Source: Hyphomonas sp. CY54-11-8
Lineage (GTDB): Bacteria; Pseudomonadota; Alphaproteobacteria; Caulobacterales; Hyphomonadaceae
Direction of reading: 5' to 3'
Length of the DNA: 64,000 bases
NCBI RefSeq assembly: GCF_000682735.1
Contig: NZ_AWFD01000001.1
Location: forward strand, 558,001-622,000
The translations under genes were made by a program, and so were the position numbers. Below the pieces are notes generated by a model that did not search any database, was not told where the DNA came from, and was given only the letters and a program-made list of their open reading frames with translations. Of the stretch, positions 8,867-17,294 are shown one piece after another; the first letter of the stretch is position 1, and every line of letters starts with the position of its first letter.

Positions 8867-9183
8867 GGTGTCTCTCCCCAGACGTACAGCAGTTCCTCAC
8901 CCTCGATCCTTGTTGGCGGTAACATTAGGTGGGTACCCGCTCCCGCCGGCGCCGGGCCGTCGAGCCTTTGTCCATTGGTCGTGTCGAACCGCGCGCCTTG
9001 CCACGGGCAGACGAACGCTCCATCCTTGCACTCCAGCGGTCCCCCGAGGTGAAGGCACGCGTTTGCTGATGCGCAGATCCGGACATCCACGCGCCAGACC
9101 TGGACCTCCCGGCCAAAGTCCGGGAAGACCCGCGCCCTCTCCTTCCGGCGGCACGTCGCCGGTCTTGCAGAAGGGAATTTCAT
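8863..9183 (-). CDS. Rieske-like [2Fe-2S] protein with a compensated double frameshift
   Basis: A 106-residue NirD/Rieske-type ferredoxin-like protein. The ATG at 9183 overlaps the doxX stop (ATGA). The cluster motif region reads ACLHLGGPLECKDGAFVCPWQGARFD. The first Cys-x-His pair is intact, but the second reads Cys-Pro-Trp-Gln, so the usual fourth ligand His is Gln. Residues 5-15 (SARPATCRRKE) look wrong for the family, whereas the next frame over the same bases reads PFCKTGDVPPEGEGA, which is family-like. A one-base loss after codon 4 and a two-base loss near codon 16 would explain this and restore the frame. Both ATGA couplings are kept. Whether it binds a cluster is uncertain. Confidence 0.7.
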   Translation of the reverse strand: MKFPSARPATCRRKERARVFPDFGREVQVWRVDVRICASANACLHLGGPLECKDGAFVCPWQGARFDTTNGQRLDGPAPAGAGTHLMLPPTRIEGEELLYVWGETP

Positions 9184-9623
9184 GATTCAACCGTTCCTTT
9201 CCCGGTGTGTCCAATCCAGTTAGGCGTGACAGAGGGACTGAGCGCGAACCGGCCGTCACCCAGAAGCCCTTGCGCAACGGCGAGCAAAGTCAGGTAGGCC
9301 GGATACTCCCAGCCACCGTTCTCGTACCCAAACATCCAGCCATTGCCGAAATGAGCCCATGTCGCCCCTGCGAGAATGGGCACGGTCGCTAGCGCGACCC
9401 ACCGCGTCTGTACACCGAGGACCAGAAGGACGCCGGCAACCGCCTCTGTGGCGAAAATTACGTAAGCGAGCCAGCCGGGCAGCCCAATTGAAACGAAGAA
9501 TTGGGCTGTGCCGGCCAGTGTGAAGATGAAGAGCTTCAGGAGCAGGCTGTGGGCTAGGAACATGATCCCGAGCGCCACGCGGAGCAGGAAAGCGCCGGTC
9601 TGGTTGAGTTGGTGCTGTGACAT
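9180..9623 (-). CDS. DoxX family membrane protein
   Basis: A 147-residue protein starting at ATG 9623; a GTG at 9629 is an alternative. Four hydrophobic segments are visible (about residues 10-30, 45-68, 75-95 and 108-125). The family blocks include LLRVALGIMFLAHSLLL, FVSIGLPGWLAYVIFATEAVAGVLLVLG and WAHFGNGWMF. DoxX/DoxD proteins are membrane partners in thiol or quinone redox chemistry. It is the first gene of the doxX-rieske-gst operon, with two palindromic operators in its upstream region shared with the divergent MarR gene. Confidence 0.88.
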   Translation of the reverse strand: MSQHQLNQTGAFLLRVALGIMFLAHSLLLKLFIFTLAGTAQFFVSIGLPGWLAYVIFATEAVAGVLLVLGVQTRWVALATVPILAGATWAHFGNGWMFGYENGGWEYPAYLTLLAVAQGLLGDGRFALSPSVTPNWIGHTGKGTVES

Positions 9624-9642
9624 GGACACACTCCGTTGATAG

Positions 9643-9654
9643 ATGCAATTGCAT
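9643..9654. promoter_or_regulatory. MarR-type operator palindrome, site 1
   Basis: A perfect 12-base palindrome ATGCAATTGCAT lies 20 bases upstream of the doxX start codon. It recurs 49 bases away at 9692. Inference: a binding site for the divergent MarR regulator. Confidence 0.7.
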
Positions 9655-9690
9655 TCACTTTAAGCATGATCACCGCGCGCCGTCAAGGTT

Positions 9691-9704
9691 GATGCAATTG
9701 CATC
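9691..9704. promoter_or_regulatory. MarR-type operator palindrome, site 2
   Basis: A perfect 14-base palindrome GATGCAATTGCATC lies 19 bases upstream of the MarR gene start at 9724. The 12-base core is identical to site 1. The pair flanks the divergent promoter region, which fits repression of both transcripts. Confidence 0.72.
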
Positions 9705-9723
9705 GATATGGCATGATTAGTTT

Positions 9724-10152
9724 ATGAGTGAACCTAATAGAGCGACCCAAGCTGCCTGGGCGGCTTTGATATCAACCAGCCGCAAGCTGCTGGAAGCGGT
9801 TGAGGCTGCCCTCAAATCGGCCGGACATCCGCCGCTTTCATGGTATGATGCATTACTTGAACTTGAGAAGGCAGGCCCAGAAGGCCTGCGCCCGTTTGAA
9901 CTCAAGAACCGACTTCTGCTGCCTCAATACGGCACGTCGAGACTGTTGGACCGCATGGTGAAGGCAGGATTGGTGAAGCGGCAGGATTGTGAGGGCGACG
10001 GCCGCGGGCAGATCGTCGTTATATCAGAACAGGGGCGATCCATCCGGCGGGCTATGTGGCCCATCTATGCCCGGGTCCTATCCGACGCAATCGGATCGAA
10101 GTTGACAACTAAAGAAGCAATGAAGCTTACGAGGTTACTGTCGGCGCTATAG
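9724..10152 (+). CDS. MarR-family transcriptional regulator
   Basis: A 142-residue winged-helix regulator. The core shows LSWYDALLELEKAGPEGLRPFELKNRLLLPQYGTSRLLDRMVKAGLVKRQDCEGDGRGQIVVISEQG, the typical MarR recognition helix and wing. It is transcribed divergently from the doxX-rieske-gst operon, and two copies of a perfect palindrome lie in the shared upstream region. It probably represses that operon and itself, responding to a phenolic or quinone-type ligand. The ligand is a guess from the family. Confidence 0.88.
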   Translation: MSEPNRATQAAWAALISTSRKLLEAVEAALKSAGHPPLSWYDALLELEKAGPEGLRPFELKNRLLLPQYGTSRLLDRMVKAGLVKRQDCEGDGRGQIVVISEQGRSIRRAMWPIYARVLSDAIGSKLTTKEAMKLTRLLSAL

Positions 10153-10382
10153 CTGCGGCATTCGGCTTCGTTGGATCGTCCGGAAGTCAACGTCATTTCG
10201 AAAGCCGCATTCACGGCTTCCCTTGATCCTACACACGTTCGAACTGGGAAATGTCCCCTAGAATGATTGGCAATCCAACCATTGGCGTTAGAATCCTCCT
10301 CGCCAACGTTCGGTCACATTGCGGCGAGCCGTTTCGTAGTTAGCCCCGATAGAAAACTAAGTCTTTGCAATTCGACGGAAAA

Positions 10383-10459
10383 TGGCGCACCCGACAGGAT
10401 TCGAACCTGTGGCCTTCGCCTTCGGAGGGCGACGCTCTATCCAGCTGAGCTACGGGTGC
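10383..10459 (-). tRNA. tRNA-Arg (anticodon CCG)
   Basis: The reverse complement folds as a full cloverleaf: acceptor GCACCCG/CGGGTGC, D arm GCTCAGCTGGATAGAGC, anticodon stem TCGCC/GGCGA around the loop CTCCGAA (anticodon CCG), T arm ACAGG TTCGAAT CCTGT, discriminator G and an encoded CCA at 10385-10383. It decodes CGG. A 5'-half copy of a related tRNA lies 135 bases further right, in the same orientation. Confidence 0.95.
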
Positions 10460-10473
10460 ATACCGTTCGCGAG

Positions 10474-10494
10474 ATGCTTACGCCATGCTTACGC
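10474..10494. repeat. Two short direct repeats beside the tRNA
   Basis: The ten-base word ATGCTTACGC occurs at 10474-10483 and again at 10485-10494, between the complete tRNA-Arg and the tRNA half copy. Such spaced repeats can be arm-type integrase sites; this is only a suggestion. Confidence 0.4.
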
Positions 10495-10594
10495 GAGATT
10501 TTCGTCGGCCTGAAGAGCGAACCCGACATCCGCTCAAACCGTTGTTTAGTCACTTCTTTCTTCCAACACCAACAACCATCGCCAGACTTGACAT

Positions 10595-10638
10595 CCGCCT
10601 TCGGAGGGCAGCGCTCTATCCAGCTGAGCTATGGGTGC
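10595..10638 (-). pseudogene. 5'-half copy of tRNA-Arg(CCG), likely attachment-site scar
   Basis: The reverse complement reads as the acceptor 5' strand, D arm and complete anticodon arm of a tRNA-Arg(CCG), then departs just after the anticodon stem. It differs from the complete tRNA at several positions (acceptor GCACCCA, anticodon stem CTGCC), so it is another allele and not a fresh duplicate. No T arm or 3' acceptor follows. This is the pattern expected at the border of an element that recombined in a tRNA gene. Confidence 0.8.
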
Positions 10639-10780
10639 CAAGCCGAGGCCGGTGAATAAGCCAAGCTGCGCGACAGCGCAATGCCGCAGTGCGGCTGGCA
10701 GCGGCTGCAGTTGCGGTGCTTTCCCGGAACGCAGGCCCGGTCTAGGGTATCGGCTGGCGGGGTAGAAGAGGTGTTTCTCC

Positions 10781-11782
10781 ATGAAGCGAACAGGTTGGGC
10801 GGCAGCGGTTATGATGCTGGCTATGGCTGGCTGCGGCGAAAGCGGTACCGTCGAAAGCAAGCCGGGAACACCTGTAGACCGGTCGTCGGAAGCCGAACGG
10901 GCCGAGCTGAAGGCAAGGCAAGAGGCGCTTTATGAAGAGGCCCTGGCGGCTGCCAAGGCGAGCCGCGGCGCCGGCGAGCCGGCCGTCTGGACGCTCGCTG
11001 ATGAGGATACCACCATCCACATCATGGGCACGGTCCATTTCCTGCGGCCGGAGCTCGATTGGCGCTCCGACAAGATTGATATCGCGCTGGCAGAAGCCGA
11101 TACGCTGGTCTTCGAGGCCGATGTGTCGAGCCCGGATGCCGCCAGCGAGATGATGGCTTTCGTTTCCAGCCACGCCCTGTTCACCGATGGCCGCCAGCTG
11201 ACCAGCCTGCTGGACGAGGCAGAAACCGAGGAACTCAAAGCCGCGCTCGACTATCTTGGCTTTCCCCTTGGCGCCATGGAGACATTCAGGCCCTGGTATG
11301 CGGCCGTGAACCTGTCCGTTCTGCAGATGCAGAAGGATGGCTTCGATCCGAACGCCGGCGTGGAGCAGGTGCTGGAGCGCGAAGGCAAGGCTGCCGGCAA
11401 GGACTTCGCCTATCTCGAAACCATCGAGGAACAGCTTGGCCGGTTCGCCAACCTGCCGGACGATGAGCAGGTCGACTTCCTGATTTCTTCTGCTGAATCG
11501 GTGGAGGAGGGGAGCGAGATGCTGGATGTCCTGGTTGATGAATGGGAGGACGGTGATGTCGCGGGTCTCGCCGCGTTGATGTCCAATCCCGAAATGATGG
11601 GGTCGGAAGCCATTTATGATGCGCTTCTGAAAGAACGGAACCAGGACTGGGTCCCGAAAGTCGAGGCGATGCTGGACGAACCCGGCACAGTGCTGATCGC
11701 TGTCGGTGCAGGGCACCTTGCCGGTAAGGACAGCGTGATCGAGCTTCTGCGTGCCCAAGGGTATGAAGTGGCGGGCCCCTGA
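10781..11782 (+). CDS. TraB/GumN family lipoprotein
   Basis: A 333-residue protein with a lipoprotein signal (MKRTGWAAAVMMLAMAGC, lipobox AMAGC). The TraB/GumN domain is seen in WTLADEDTTIHIMGTVHFLRPELDW, ADTLVFEADVSSPDA, GFPLGAMETFRPWYAAV and the C-terminal VLIAVGAGHLAGKDSVIELLRAQGYEV. This family includes eukaryotic Tiki metalloproteases; the conserved GTVHFL His and GAGHL are present. The substrate is not known for bacterial members. It probably resumes the core chromosome after the island. Confidence 0.85.
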   Translation: MKRTGWAAAVMMLAMAGCGESGTVESKPGTPVDRSSEAERAELKARQEALYEEALAAAKASRGAGEPAVWTLADEDTTIHIMGTVHFLRPELDWRSDKIDIALAEADTLVFEADVSSPDAASEMMAFVSSHALFTDGRQLTSLLDEAETEELKAALDYLGFPLGAMETFRPWYAAVNLSVLQMQKDGFDPNAGVEQVLEREGKAAGKDFAYLETIEEQLGRFANLPDDEQVDFLISSAESVEEGSEMLDVLVDEWEDGDVAGLAALMSNPEMMGSEAIYDALLKERNQDWVPKVEAMLDEPGTVLIAVGAGHLAGKDSVIELLRAQGYEVAGP

Positions 11783-11787
11783 CGCTG

Positions 11788-11808
11788 GACAAGTGTGAAA
11801 CACTTGTC
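11788..11808 (+). terminator. Hairpin after the TraB/GumN gene
   Basis: A perfect 9-bp stem (GACAAGTGT / ACACTTGTC) with a GAA loop begins five bases after the stop codon. No T-run follows, so it may be a non-canonical terminator or an mRNA-stabilising hairpin. Confidence 0.5.
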
Positions 11809-12139
11809 GGAAGACTCTCTAATACGCCGCCTGGCAGCTGTGATCCCAGCCCGTGAGTGCAATCCAGGGTGGCGCAGGTGGTGCTTCATTCGGTCAGGTG
11901 CCGAATGCTCCTCCGGCGCTTTAATCTGTCCTGTTTCGGGACCCGTCCGGTTTCCGGTTTCCATGCCAAATGTTCATGGATCGACCATGCCTTCCAGACT
12001 TTCGCATTTACCTGGACGTCCAACCCCTGAACCGCTCAAATGTGACAGCCAAGCGGATCAATCTAGGGAATTTTCATAAACAAACCCTAGCTCGAAACTT
12101 GCATATGAAATACACACCCTCCCGGAGTAAGGATCAGCG
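11809..12139. other. Intergenic region before the polysaccharide locus
   Basis: About 330 bases without a convincing gene. A short inverted repeat CTAGGG/CCCTAG lies near 12062-12091, and the stretch 12040-12125 is AT-rich compared with its surroundings, so the promoter of the downstream operon is probably here. No clear -35/-10 pair could be chosen. Confidence 0.4.
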
Positions 12140-12619
12140 ATGCCAATTTCGCAAAATGTAACGCTGCAGGGCGAGGTCACGATACATCATCCCGATTTGG
12201 TCAACCTTTACGGATGTACGGTTGGTGACGGGTCGAAGATCGGGGCGTTCGTCGAAATTCAAAAAGGGGCAGCTGTCGGGGAGCGGTGCAAGATATCTTC
12301 GCATTCATTTGTCTGCGAAGGGGTGACGATTGAGGACGAAGTCTTCGTTGGGCATGGTGTCATGTTCACAAATGACCGTTTTCCTCGCGCGACCAACCCG
12401 GATGGGTCTGCGCAGACGGATGCTGACTGGACGCTCGAACTGACGCGGGTAAAGCGCAGGGCCTCCGTCGGGTCGAATGCGACGATCGTGTGCGGCGTTA
12501 CAATCGGGGAGGGGGCATTGGTGGCGGCAGGTGCGGTCGTTATCAGGGATGTTCCGGATTATGCAATTGTGGCTGGGGTGCCAGCAAAGGTGGTGGGTGA
12601 TGTCCGTGAAAATGGATGA
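12140..12619 (+). CDS. WbpD-like sugar N-acetyltransferase (left-handed beta helix)
   Basis: A 159-residue hexapeptide-repeat acyltransferase. Repeats run through most of the protein ([88 protein letters not shown]) and it ends with [13 protein letters not shown]. WbpD/WlbB proteins acetylate the 3-amino group of UDP-GlcNAc3N-uronate; the adjacent WbpB- and WbpE-like genes support this role. A good ribosome site (GGAGTAAGG) precedes ATG 12140. The stop overlaps the next gene. Confidence 0.85.
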   Translation: MPISQNVTLQGEVTIHHPDLVNLYGCTVGDGSKIGAFVEIQKGAAVGERCKISSHSFVCEGVTIEDEVFVGHGVMFTNDRFPRATNPDGSAQTDADWTLELTRVKRRASVGSNATIVCGVTIGEGALVAAGAVVIRDVPDYAIVAGVPAKVVGDVRENG

Positions 12620-13733
12620 AAAAATCAAAGAAGCGTCCGGAGAACCGGGTGCCGCGAAGGCGAAAACCGCGACAGACGGTGAAGCGAACAAGGGGAAGAA
12701 GTCCGTGTTGAATATTGGTGTTATCGGTTACGGCTATTGGGGGCCGAACCTTGTCCGCAACTTTTCCGAATTGGATGAAGCGCGCGTTCACACAGTCGCA
12801 GACCTTAATCCGAAAGTGCTGGACATTGTTGCCAAGCGATACCCGGCGACCAAAACGACGACCGACACGATGGCAATGATCCATGACCCGGAGATTGATG
12901 CCATCGCAATTGCAACGCCTGTTTCGACACATTTTTCGCTGGCTCTGGCGGCTCTCCGGGCGGGCAAACATGTCTGGCTGGAAAAGCCGATGACGGAAAC
13001 CTCTCTGCAGGCCCGCGCGCTGGTTGACGAAGCCGAAAAGCGCGGCCTGACTTTGCACATCGACCACACCTTCATCTATACGGGTCCGGTGGTTAAGATG
13101 CGCGAGCTTGTTCAGTCAAACACACTCGGCAAGTCGCTCTATTATGACTCGACGCGAGTCAATCTTGGCCTGTTCCAGCGTGATGTGAATGTCATCTCCG
13201 ACCTGGCTGTCCATGACTTCTCAATCCTGGATTATGTGTTCGGGGAGCATCCCGTTGCCGTCTCTGCTTCGGGCATCAATCATTATCCGGGTACACCGGA
13301 AAACCTCGCTTTCATTACGCTGTTTTACGATTCCGGTTTCATTGCACACGTCAACGTGTCGTGGCTCGCGCCTGTGAAGGTTCGCAACATTCTGATCGGT
13401 GGCACCGAGAAGATGATCACGTTCGACGAACTCCAGCCTTCCGAAAAGCTGAAGATCTACGACAAGGGCGTGTCCTTTACGGATGATCCCAAGCAGATTC
13501 ACGAGATGCGCGTCGGCTACCGGACAGGAGACATGTGGGCGCCAAAAGTCGATAATGTCGAAGCATTGCGTGTCGAAGCCCAACATTTCTGCGACTGCGT
13601 CGCCACAGGAAAATCCTCTATTTCCGACGGCCAGTTCGGTCTGCGGATGGTCGAAGTCATTGAAGCCGCTACGAGTTCCATGCGGGGGCGCGGCGAAACT
13701 GTTCATCTTTCCCGCAATGGAGCGAGCAAGTGA
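12600..13733 (+). CDS. WbpB/WlbA-like Gfo/Idh/MocA oxidoreductase
   Basis: An NAD-dependent sugar dehydrogenase. The Rossmann motif [17 protein letters not shown] lies near the N-terminus, [16 protein letters not shown] carries the conserved EKP, and [12 protein letters not shown] plus [15 protein letters not shown] form the substrate domain. WlbA/WbpB oxidise C3 of UDP-GlcNAc-uronate. ATG 12600 overlaps the previous gene; ATG 12612 is a second option. The first 35 residues are a Lys/Glu/Ala-rich leader absent from typical members. The end overlaps the aminotransferase gene by four bases. Confidence 0.88.
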   Translation: MSVKMDEKIKEASGEPGAAKAKTATDGEANKGKKSVLNIGVIGYGYWGPNLVRNFSELDEARVHTVADLNPKVLDIVAKRYPATKTTTDTMAMIHDPEIDAIAIATPVSTHFSLALAALRAGKHVWLEKPMTETSLQARALVDEAEKRGLTLHIDHTFIYTGPVVKMRELVQSNTLGKSLYYDSTRVNLGLFQRDVNVISDLAVHDFSILDYVFGEHPVAVSASGINHYPGTPENLAFITLFYDSGFIAHVNVSWLAPVKVRNILIGGTEKMITFDELQPSEKLKIYDKGVSFTDDPKQIHEMRVGYRTGDMWAPKVDNVEALRVEAQHFCDCVATGKSSISDGQFGLRMVEVIEAATSSMRGRGETVHLSRNGASK

Positions 13734-14845
13734 TCCCGTTTGTTGACCTGAAAGCCCAGTACCAGTCGATCAAGGAAGAAGTTGATCAGGCGGTTCTGAA
13801 GACGCTTGAGAATTGCTCTTTTGTCCTCGGCCCGGATGTCGCGGCGCTTGAGACGGACTTTGCCGATTATTGCGAAAACGAGTTCGCGATCGGCGTGAAC
13901 AGTGGCACCAGCGCCTTGCACCTGGGCCTGTTGGCAGCTGGAATTGGACCCGGTGACGAAGTGATCACGGTACCGCATACCTTCATCGCGTCGGCATCGG
14001 CAATTCACTATACCGGGGCGAAAGTCGTCTTCTGTGACATCGACCCGGTCACCTTCACGATGGACCCGGCCGCACTTGAAGCGGCCATTACACCACGCAC
14101 GAAAGCGATTGTGCCGGTTCATCTGTATGGCCAGATGGCTGACATGGACCCGATCATGGAGGTCGCCAGAAAGCATGGCCTGATCGTGATGGAAGATGCG
14201 GCACAATCTCACGGTGCCGAATACAAAGGCCGCCGGGCTGGCTCTATTGGAGACCTTGCCGGGTTCTCTTTCTATCCCGGAAAAAACATGGGTGCTGCAG
14301 GGGAGGCCGGCATGACAGTCACCGGCAATGCAGCGATTGACGAGAAGGTCCGTATGCTGCGTGACTGGGGTGCCAAGCAGAAATACCATCACGAGATCAT
14401 CGGTTACAATATGCGGATGGAAGGTATCCAGGGGGCCGTCCTGCGCGTGAAGATGAAGTATATCGAGACGTGGACCGAGCAGCGCCGCGAAGCCGCGAAA
14501 CGTTATCGTGACCTGTTTGCAGGTACTGGTGTTCAGATCCCGGCTGAAGCGGAAGACCGCCGTCACGTCTACCATGTCTACGCGATCCGCACACCGGATC
14601 GTCAGCGCTGGATTGAGGAATTGACCAAGGCCGGGGTATCGACGGGCATTCATTACCCGTTCCCGCTTCATGAATTGAAGGCATTTGAGTTTCTTGGTTA
14701 CAAACACGGCCAGTTCCCGCATGCGGAAATGGCAGCTGCGGAAGTCCTGTCTTTGCCGATGTTCCCGGAACTTACGGCCGATCAGCAGGAAGTCGTTGCA
14801 AACGCAGTGATTCGCCTGCAGCAGGAAACAGCAGCAAACGTCTGA
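13730..14845 (+). CDS. WbpE-like DegT/DnrJ/EryC1 sugar aminotransferase
   Basis: A 371-residue PLP-dependent aminotransferase that would install the C3 amino group on a UDP-sugar. Visible motifs are [18 protein letters not shown] at the N-terminus, [50 protein letters not shown], and the PLP lysine in FSFYPGKNMGAAGEAG. It overlaps the WbpB-like gene, and with the WbpD-like gene it forms the set for a 2,3-diacetamido uronic acid sugar. The 6-dehydrogenase (WbpA) needed for the pathway is not in the window. Confidence 0.9.
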   Translation: MIPFVDLKAQYQSIKEEVDQAVLKTLENCSFVLGPDVAALETDFADYCENEFAIGVNSGTSALHLGLLAAGIGPGDEVITVPHTFIASASAIHYTGAKVVFCDIDPVTFTMDPAALEAAITPRTKAIVPVHLYGQMADMDPIMEVARKHGLIVMEDAAQSHGAEYKGRRAGSIGDLAGFSFYPGKNMGAAGEAGMTVTGNAAIDEKVRMLRDWGAKQKYHHEIIGYNMRMEGIQGAVLRVKMKYIETWTEQRREAAKRYRDLFAGTGVQIPAEAEDRRHVYHVYAIRTPDRQRWIEELTKAGVSTGIHYPFPLHELKAFEFLGYKHGQFPHAEMAAAEVLSLPMFPELTADQQEVVANAVIRLQQETAANV

Positions 14846-14909
14846 ACCAGATACGGCTCGAACGGCGCCGCCCGCGCTGGCCACCAATCAATGACAAGGC
14901 ACAAGACCA

Positions 14910-15887
14910 ATGAACCTAAAGGGTGCGAAAATCCTTGTAACTGGTGGATGCGGCCTCATCGGCTCAACCACTATTGATCAGCTTCTCGCGAACGAAAACC
15001 CGGAAAAGATTGTCATCTTCGACAACCTTGTCCGCGGTTCCATGCGCAATGTTCAGGAGATCCTGAAGGATGACCGTGTCGAGCTCGTCAAAGGCGATAT
15101 CCGGGACCAGGCGGCCATAGAATCGGCAACAGCGGGCATGGACGCCGTCATCCATATGGCAGCTATACGCATCACGGCTTGCGCCGCTGAGCCGCGTGAA
15201 GCCATGGAAGTCATGTGCGACGGCACCTACAATGTTGTTGAGGCGGCACAGAAGGCCGGCGTGAAGAAAGTGCTCGCCGCGTCATCGGCCTCCATTCTCG
15301 GCATGGCTGACACCTTTCCGACGACGGAAGAGCACCACCCTTACAATAACCGCACCTGGTACGGCGCATCCAAGATGATGCTCGAAGGCCTGCTGCGTTC
15401 CTTTAATGACATGTACGGCCTCGACTATGTCGCGATGCGCTACTTCAACGTCTACGGCCCCCGTATGGATATCCATGGCAAGTATACGGAAGTCCTTGTG
15501 CGCTGGATGCAGCGGATCGAGCAGGGTACGCCGCCGCTCATTCTCGGCGATGGCTCCACATCCATGGATTTCATCTACATCGAAGACCTGGCGCGAGCGA
15601 ATGTTCTGGCCCTGAAGTCAGATGCATCGGACGAAGTCTTCAATGTCGCGTCAGGCGTCGAAACCAATCTCAACGGCCTCGCAGCCTCACTGATGCAGGT
15701 CATGGGGGCTGATCCGTCCATGGTTCCGGAATATGGCCCAGAGCGCAGCGTGAACCCTGTTGCCCGGCGTCTGGCCGATACGTCGAAGGCGGAGCGTATG
15801 CTGGGCTTCAAGGCCGAAGTGGATCTGGAAGAGGGTCTGCGCCGCCTGGTCACCTGGTGGCGGGCGAACAAGGACATGTTTGAATGA
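14910..15887 (+). CDS. NAD-dependent nucleotide-sugar epimerase/dehydratase (extended SDR)
   Basis: A 325-residue extended short-chain dehydrogenase. The cofactor motif is [13 protein letters not shown] near residues 8-20, the acidic cofactor residue follows in IVIFDNL, and the active site is the YxxxK motif in [13 protein letters not shown]. The later block [10 protein letters not shown] is typical of sugar epimerases. The exact sugar substrate cannot be told from the sequence. It lies 64 bases after the WbpE-like gene and overlaps the next aminotransferase by four bases. Confidence 0.87.
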   Translation: MNLKGAKILVTGGCGLIGSTTIDQLLANENPEKIVIFDNLVRGSMRNVQEILKDDRVELVKGDIRDQAAIESATAGMDAVIHMAAIRITACAAEPREAMEVMCDGTYNVVEAAQKAGVKKVLAASSASILGMADTFPTTEEHHPYNNRTWYGASKMMLEGLLRSFNDMYGLDYVAMRYFNVYGPRMDIHGKYTEVLVRWMQRIEQGTPPLILGDGSTSMDFIYIEDLARANVLALKSDASDEVFNVASGVETNLNGLAASLMQVMGADPSMVPEYGPERSVNPVARRLADTSKAERMLGFKAEVDLEEGLRRLVTWWRANKDMFE

Positions 15888-17020
15888 TCCCGATCATCAA
15901 ACCCCTGATGGGCCAGGAAGAGGCTGATGCGGCATCCCGTGTCATCCTTTCCGGCTGGGTCACTCAGGGGCCTGAAGTTGCCGCCTTCGAAAGCGAATTC
16001 GCAGGCTATATGGGCGCCGAGCATGCCGTTGCTGTGTCAAACTGCACGACCGGTCTGCATCTGGCCCTGCTTGCCGCGGGTGTCGGCCCGGGCGACGAAG
16101 TCATCACGGTCAGCCACTCCTATATCGCCACGGCCAACTCGGTAAAATACTGCGGCGCCGAGCCCGTCTTCATCGATGTTGAACCGGCGACCTGCAACAT
16201 GGATCCCGCCCTCATCGAACCGGCCATTACAGCCAAAACCAAGGCGATTCTTCTGGTTCACCAGATGGGCATGCCAGCGGACCTGTCGGCGATCGTCGCA
16301 ATTGCCCGAAAGCACAATCTATTCGTCATTGAGGACGCCGCCTGCGCAGCAGGTGCGGAAATCCTGTGGAATGGGGAGTGGGAGAAGGTCGGGCGTTGCC
16401 GCGGAGACGCTGCTGTCTTCTCGTTCCATCCGCGCAAGGTCCTGTCTACCGGCGACGGCGGCATGATCACAACGCCCCATACGGACTGGGCGGCCAAGTG
16501 CCGGCTCTTGCGCCAGCATGGCATGAGTGTGCCGGACACGGTGCGGCACAAGGCGAATTCAGTGATTTTCGAAAATCACTCCATTCTCGGTTATAATTAC
16601 CGCATGACAGACATTCAGGCCGCCGTCGGGCGGGAACAGCTCAAGCGCCTGCCGGTTGTCGTTCAGCGCCGCCGCGAAATTGCGGACAAATACAAACGCC
16701 ATCTGGCCGATGCCCAATGGATCGGCTTGCCAGAAGAGCCCATCTGGGCGCGTTCCAATTGGCAGAGCTTTTCGGTGCGTATTCCAGGCACTTGCGACCA
16801 GCGTGCGGTGATGCAGGCCATGCTCGACAAGCAGATCTCCACCCGGCGCGGCATCATGTGCGCCCACCGGGAAGAGGTGTATTCGTCGGCGCCCTTGCGG
16901 GCCCCGCTGCCAAATTCCGAAGCCTGCCAGGACAAGCGCATCATCCTTCCCCTCTACCATCAGATGACGGATGACGAAATCCAGACCGTGGCGACCGCAC
17001 TTATCGATGCGACAAGTTAG
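15884..17020 (+). CDS. Second DegT/DnrJ/EryC1-family sugar aminotransferase
   Basis: A 378-residue PLP enzyme distinct from the WbpE-like one. It shows [77 protein letters not shown] and the PLP lysine in [15 protein letters not shown]. Its start overlaps the SDR gene, so the two probably work in sequence on one nucleotide sugar: the SDR makes a keto sugar or epimer and this enzyme aminates it. The product could be a 4-amino sugar; that is inference. Confidence 0.88.
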   Translation: MIPIIKPLMGQEEADAASRVILSGWVTQGPEVAAFESEFAGYMGAEHAVAVSNCTTGLHLALLAAGVGPGDEVITVSHSYIATANSVKYCGAEPVFIDVEPATCNMDPALIEPAITAKTKAILLVHQMGMPADLSAIVAIARKHNLFVIEDAACAAGAEILWNGEWEKVGRCRGDAAVFSFHPRKVLSTGDGGMITTPHTDWAAKCRLLRQHGMSVPDTVRHKANSVIFENHSILGYNYRMTDIQAAVGREQLKRLPVVVQRRREIADKYKRHLADAQWIGLPEEPIWARSNWQSFSVRIPGTCDQRAVMQAMLDKQISTRRGIMCAHREEVYSSAPLRAPLPNSEACQDKRIILPLYHQMTDDEIQTVATALIDATS

Positions 17021-17294
17021 GGTGATGTGCCCGTTTCGCCGATAGAATTGGCCTCATTTCTTTTGTCGTGTGACTGAAACGGCCGTATTGGCTCTGGTGC
17101 GCGATTCTGGCAATTGGGGAATTTTCGGGCTTCCAACCACTTATGGAGATGTGTGAGTATTGCTCGTCTGCCCCTGACCTGCGCTGTTCTGTTCGAGATA
17201 TGGTGACGACAAGCCGAGCGCTTCGGGGCGATTTGAAACTGTGCTGGTGCTCGTCCGGCCTGGAACAAGCTAAACGATAAAGGCCAACCTCTTT

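Noticed and set aside
10267-10659. A 130-residue plus-strand frame across the tRNA-Arg region
   Set aside because: It reads through the antisense of a tRNA and its half copy; the APDRIRTCG-type peptide is the usual artefact of tRNA regions.
13703-14887. A 394-residue minus-strand frame opposite the WbpE-like aminotransferase
   Set aside because: Shadow of a clear PLP aminotransferase with all motifs; no family features on the minus strand.
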